Origin: Arthrinium phaeospermum | Taxonomy: Eukaryota; Ascomycota; Sordariomycetes; Amphisphaeriales; Apiosporaceae | Assembly (NCBI GenBank): GCA_006503535.1 | Contig: QYRS01000014.1 | Span: 434,001-498,000, forward strand | Reading direction: 5' to 3' | DNA: 64,000 nt | Shown here: piece after piece, positions 63,778 through 64,000 of the stretch | How positions within the stretch are numbered: the first letter of the stretch is position 1 | Layout of the letters: the number at the start of each line of letters is the position of its first letter | Translations under genes and position numbers: made by a program | The notes under the pieces: generated by a model | Seen by the model: the letters and a program-made list of their open reading frames with translations, nothing else | Databases searched by the model: none | Told to the model about the DNA's origin: nothing

Positions 63778-64000
63778 GATGAAGTTTGACAGTGAGTGCA
63801 GAAGCAGGCGGCAATGAAAACTAACGAATGTAGGTGATTAGACAAGCTGCTAGTAACGATCTTCCTGACGCTTCAACATGAGAGGTGCTAATGGTCTTTA
63901 TACACATCTTGATCACAACGAAGACAGACCGGCCCGAAGGCAATCTCATACACCTGGCCATCGTACGAGCGTTGGAAGCTAGAAAAAGGAAATCGAAGAC
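63778..64000. other. Upstream region of secreted protein copy 2
   Basis: End of the window. No gene is seen. Confidence 0.45.

Overview
This is nuclear DNA of a filamentous ascomycete (Pezizomycotina). The evidence is short spliceosomal introns (46-95 nt) with GTRNGT donors and CTRAY branch points, Zn2Cys6, P450 and reducing-PKS gene types, a DUF3435 tyrosine recombinase, and two AT-rich blocks nearly devoid of CpA/TpG, the footprint of repeat-induced point mutation (RIP). Exon structures were built by hand from splice consensus, reading frame and comparison between paralogs. No search was run.

Layout. (1) 1-5.1 kb: three head-to-tail BTB/POZ-like genes; a fourth copy lies at 41.9-43.2 kb. 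(2) 5.86-41.21 kb: a 35.3-kb segment that splits this array. Its ends are hAT-type terminal inverted repeats (TAGTGTTAGCAATT.. and ..GATTGCCAACACTG) flanked by the same 8 bp, TTCCCCCC. The outer parts (5.87-7.03 and 38.72-41.2 kb) are RIP-degraded. The 31.7 kb between them is gene-rich and not RIPed. This interior holds three paralogs of a PD-(D/E)XK-like nuclease family, an FHA-like/Ser-Thr kinase, an intact DUF3435 tyrosine recombinase with an R-Y-R-Y tetrad, a C2H2/SAP-like protein, an Hsp70-like ATPase with a zinc finger, a MADS-like factor, a ZZ-ZZ-Myb protein, a very large coiled-coil protein broken by one apparent frameshift, and several minisatellites, one being a 30-bp array of CCAAT boxes. 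(3) 44.5-55.1 kb: an amidohydrolase, a truncated reducing PKS, a P450, a SYLF-domain protein and a Zn2Cys6 regulator; this could be a decayed secondary-metabolite locus. (4) 57.5-64 kb: a TET/JBP-like 2OG-Fe(II) dioxygenase, an orphan protein and two paralogous small secreted cysteine-containing proteins.

Best reading: a hAT-like transposon landed in a BTB gene array. Either it carries 31.7 kb of cargo itself, or a second, recombinase-bearing element inserted inside it. The recombinase is internal and not at an edge, so the segment does not look like a textbook Starship element.
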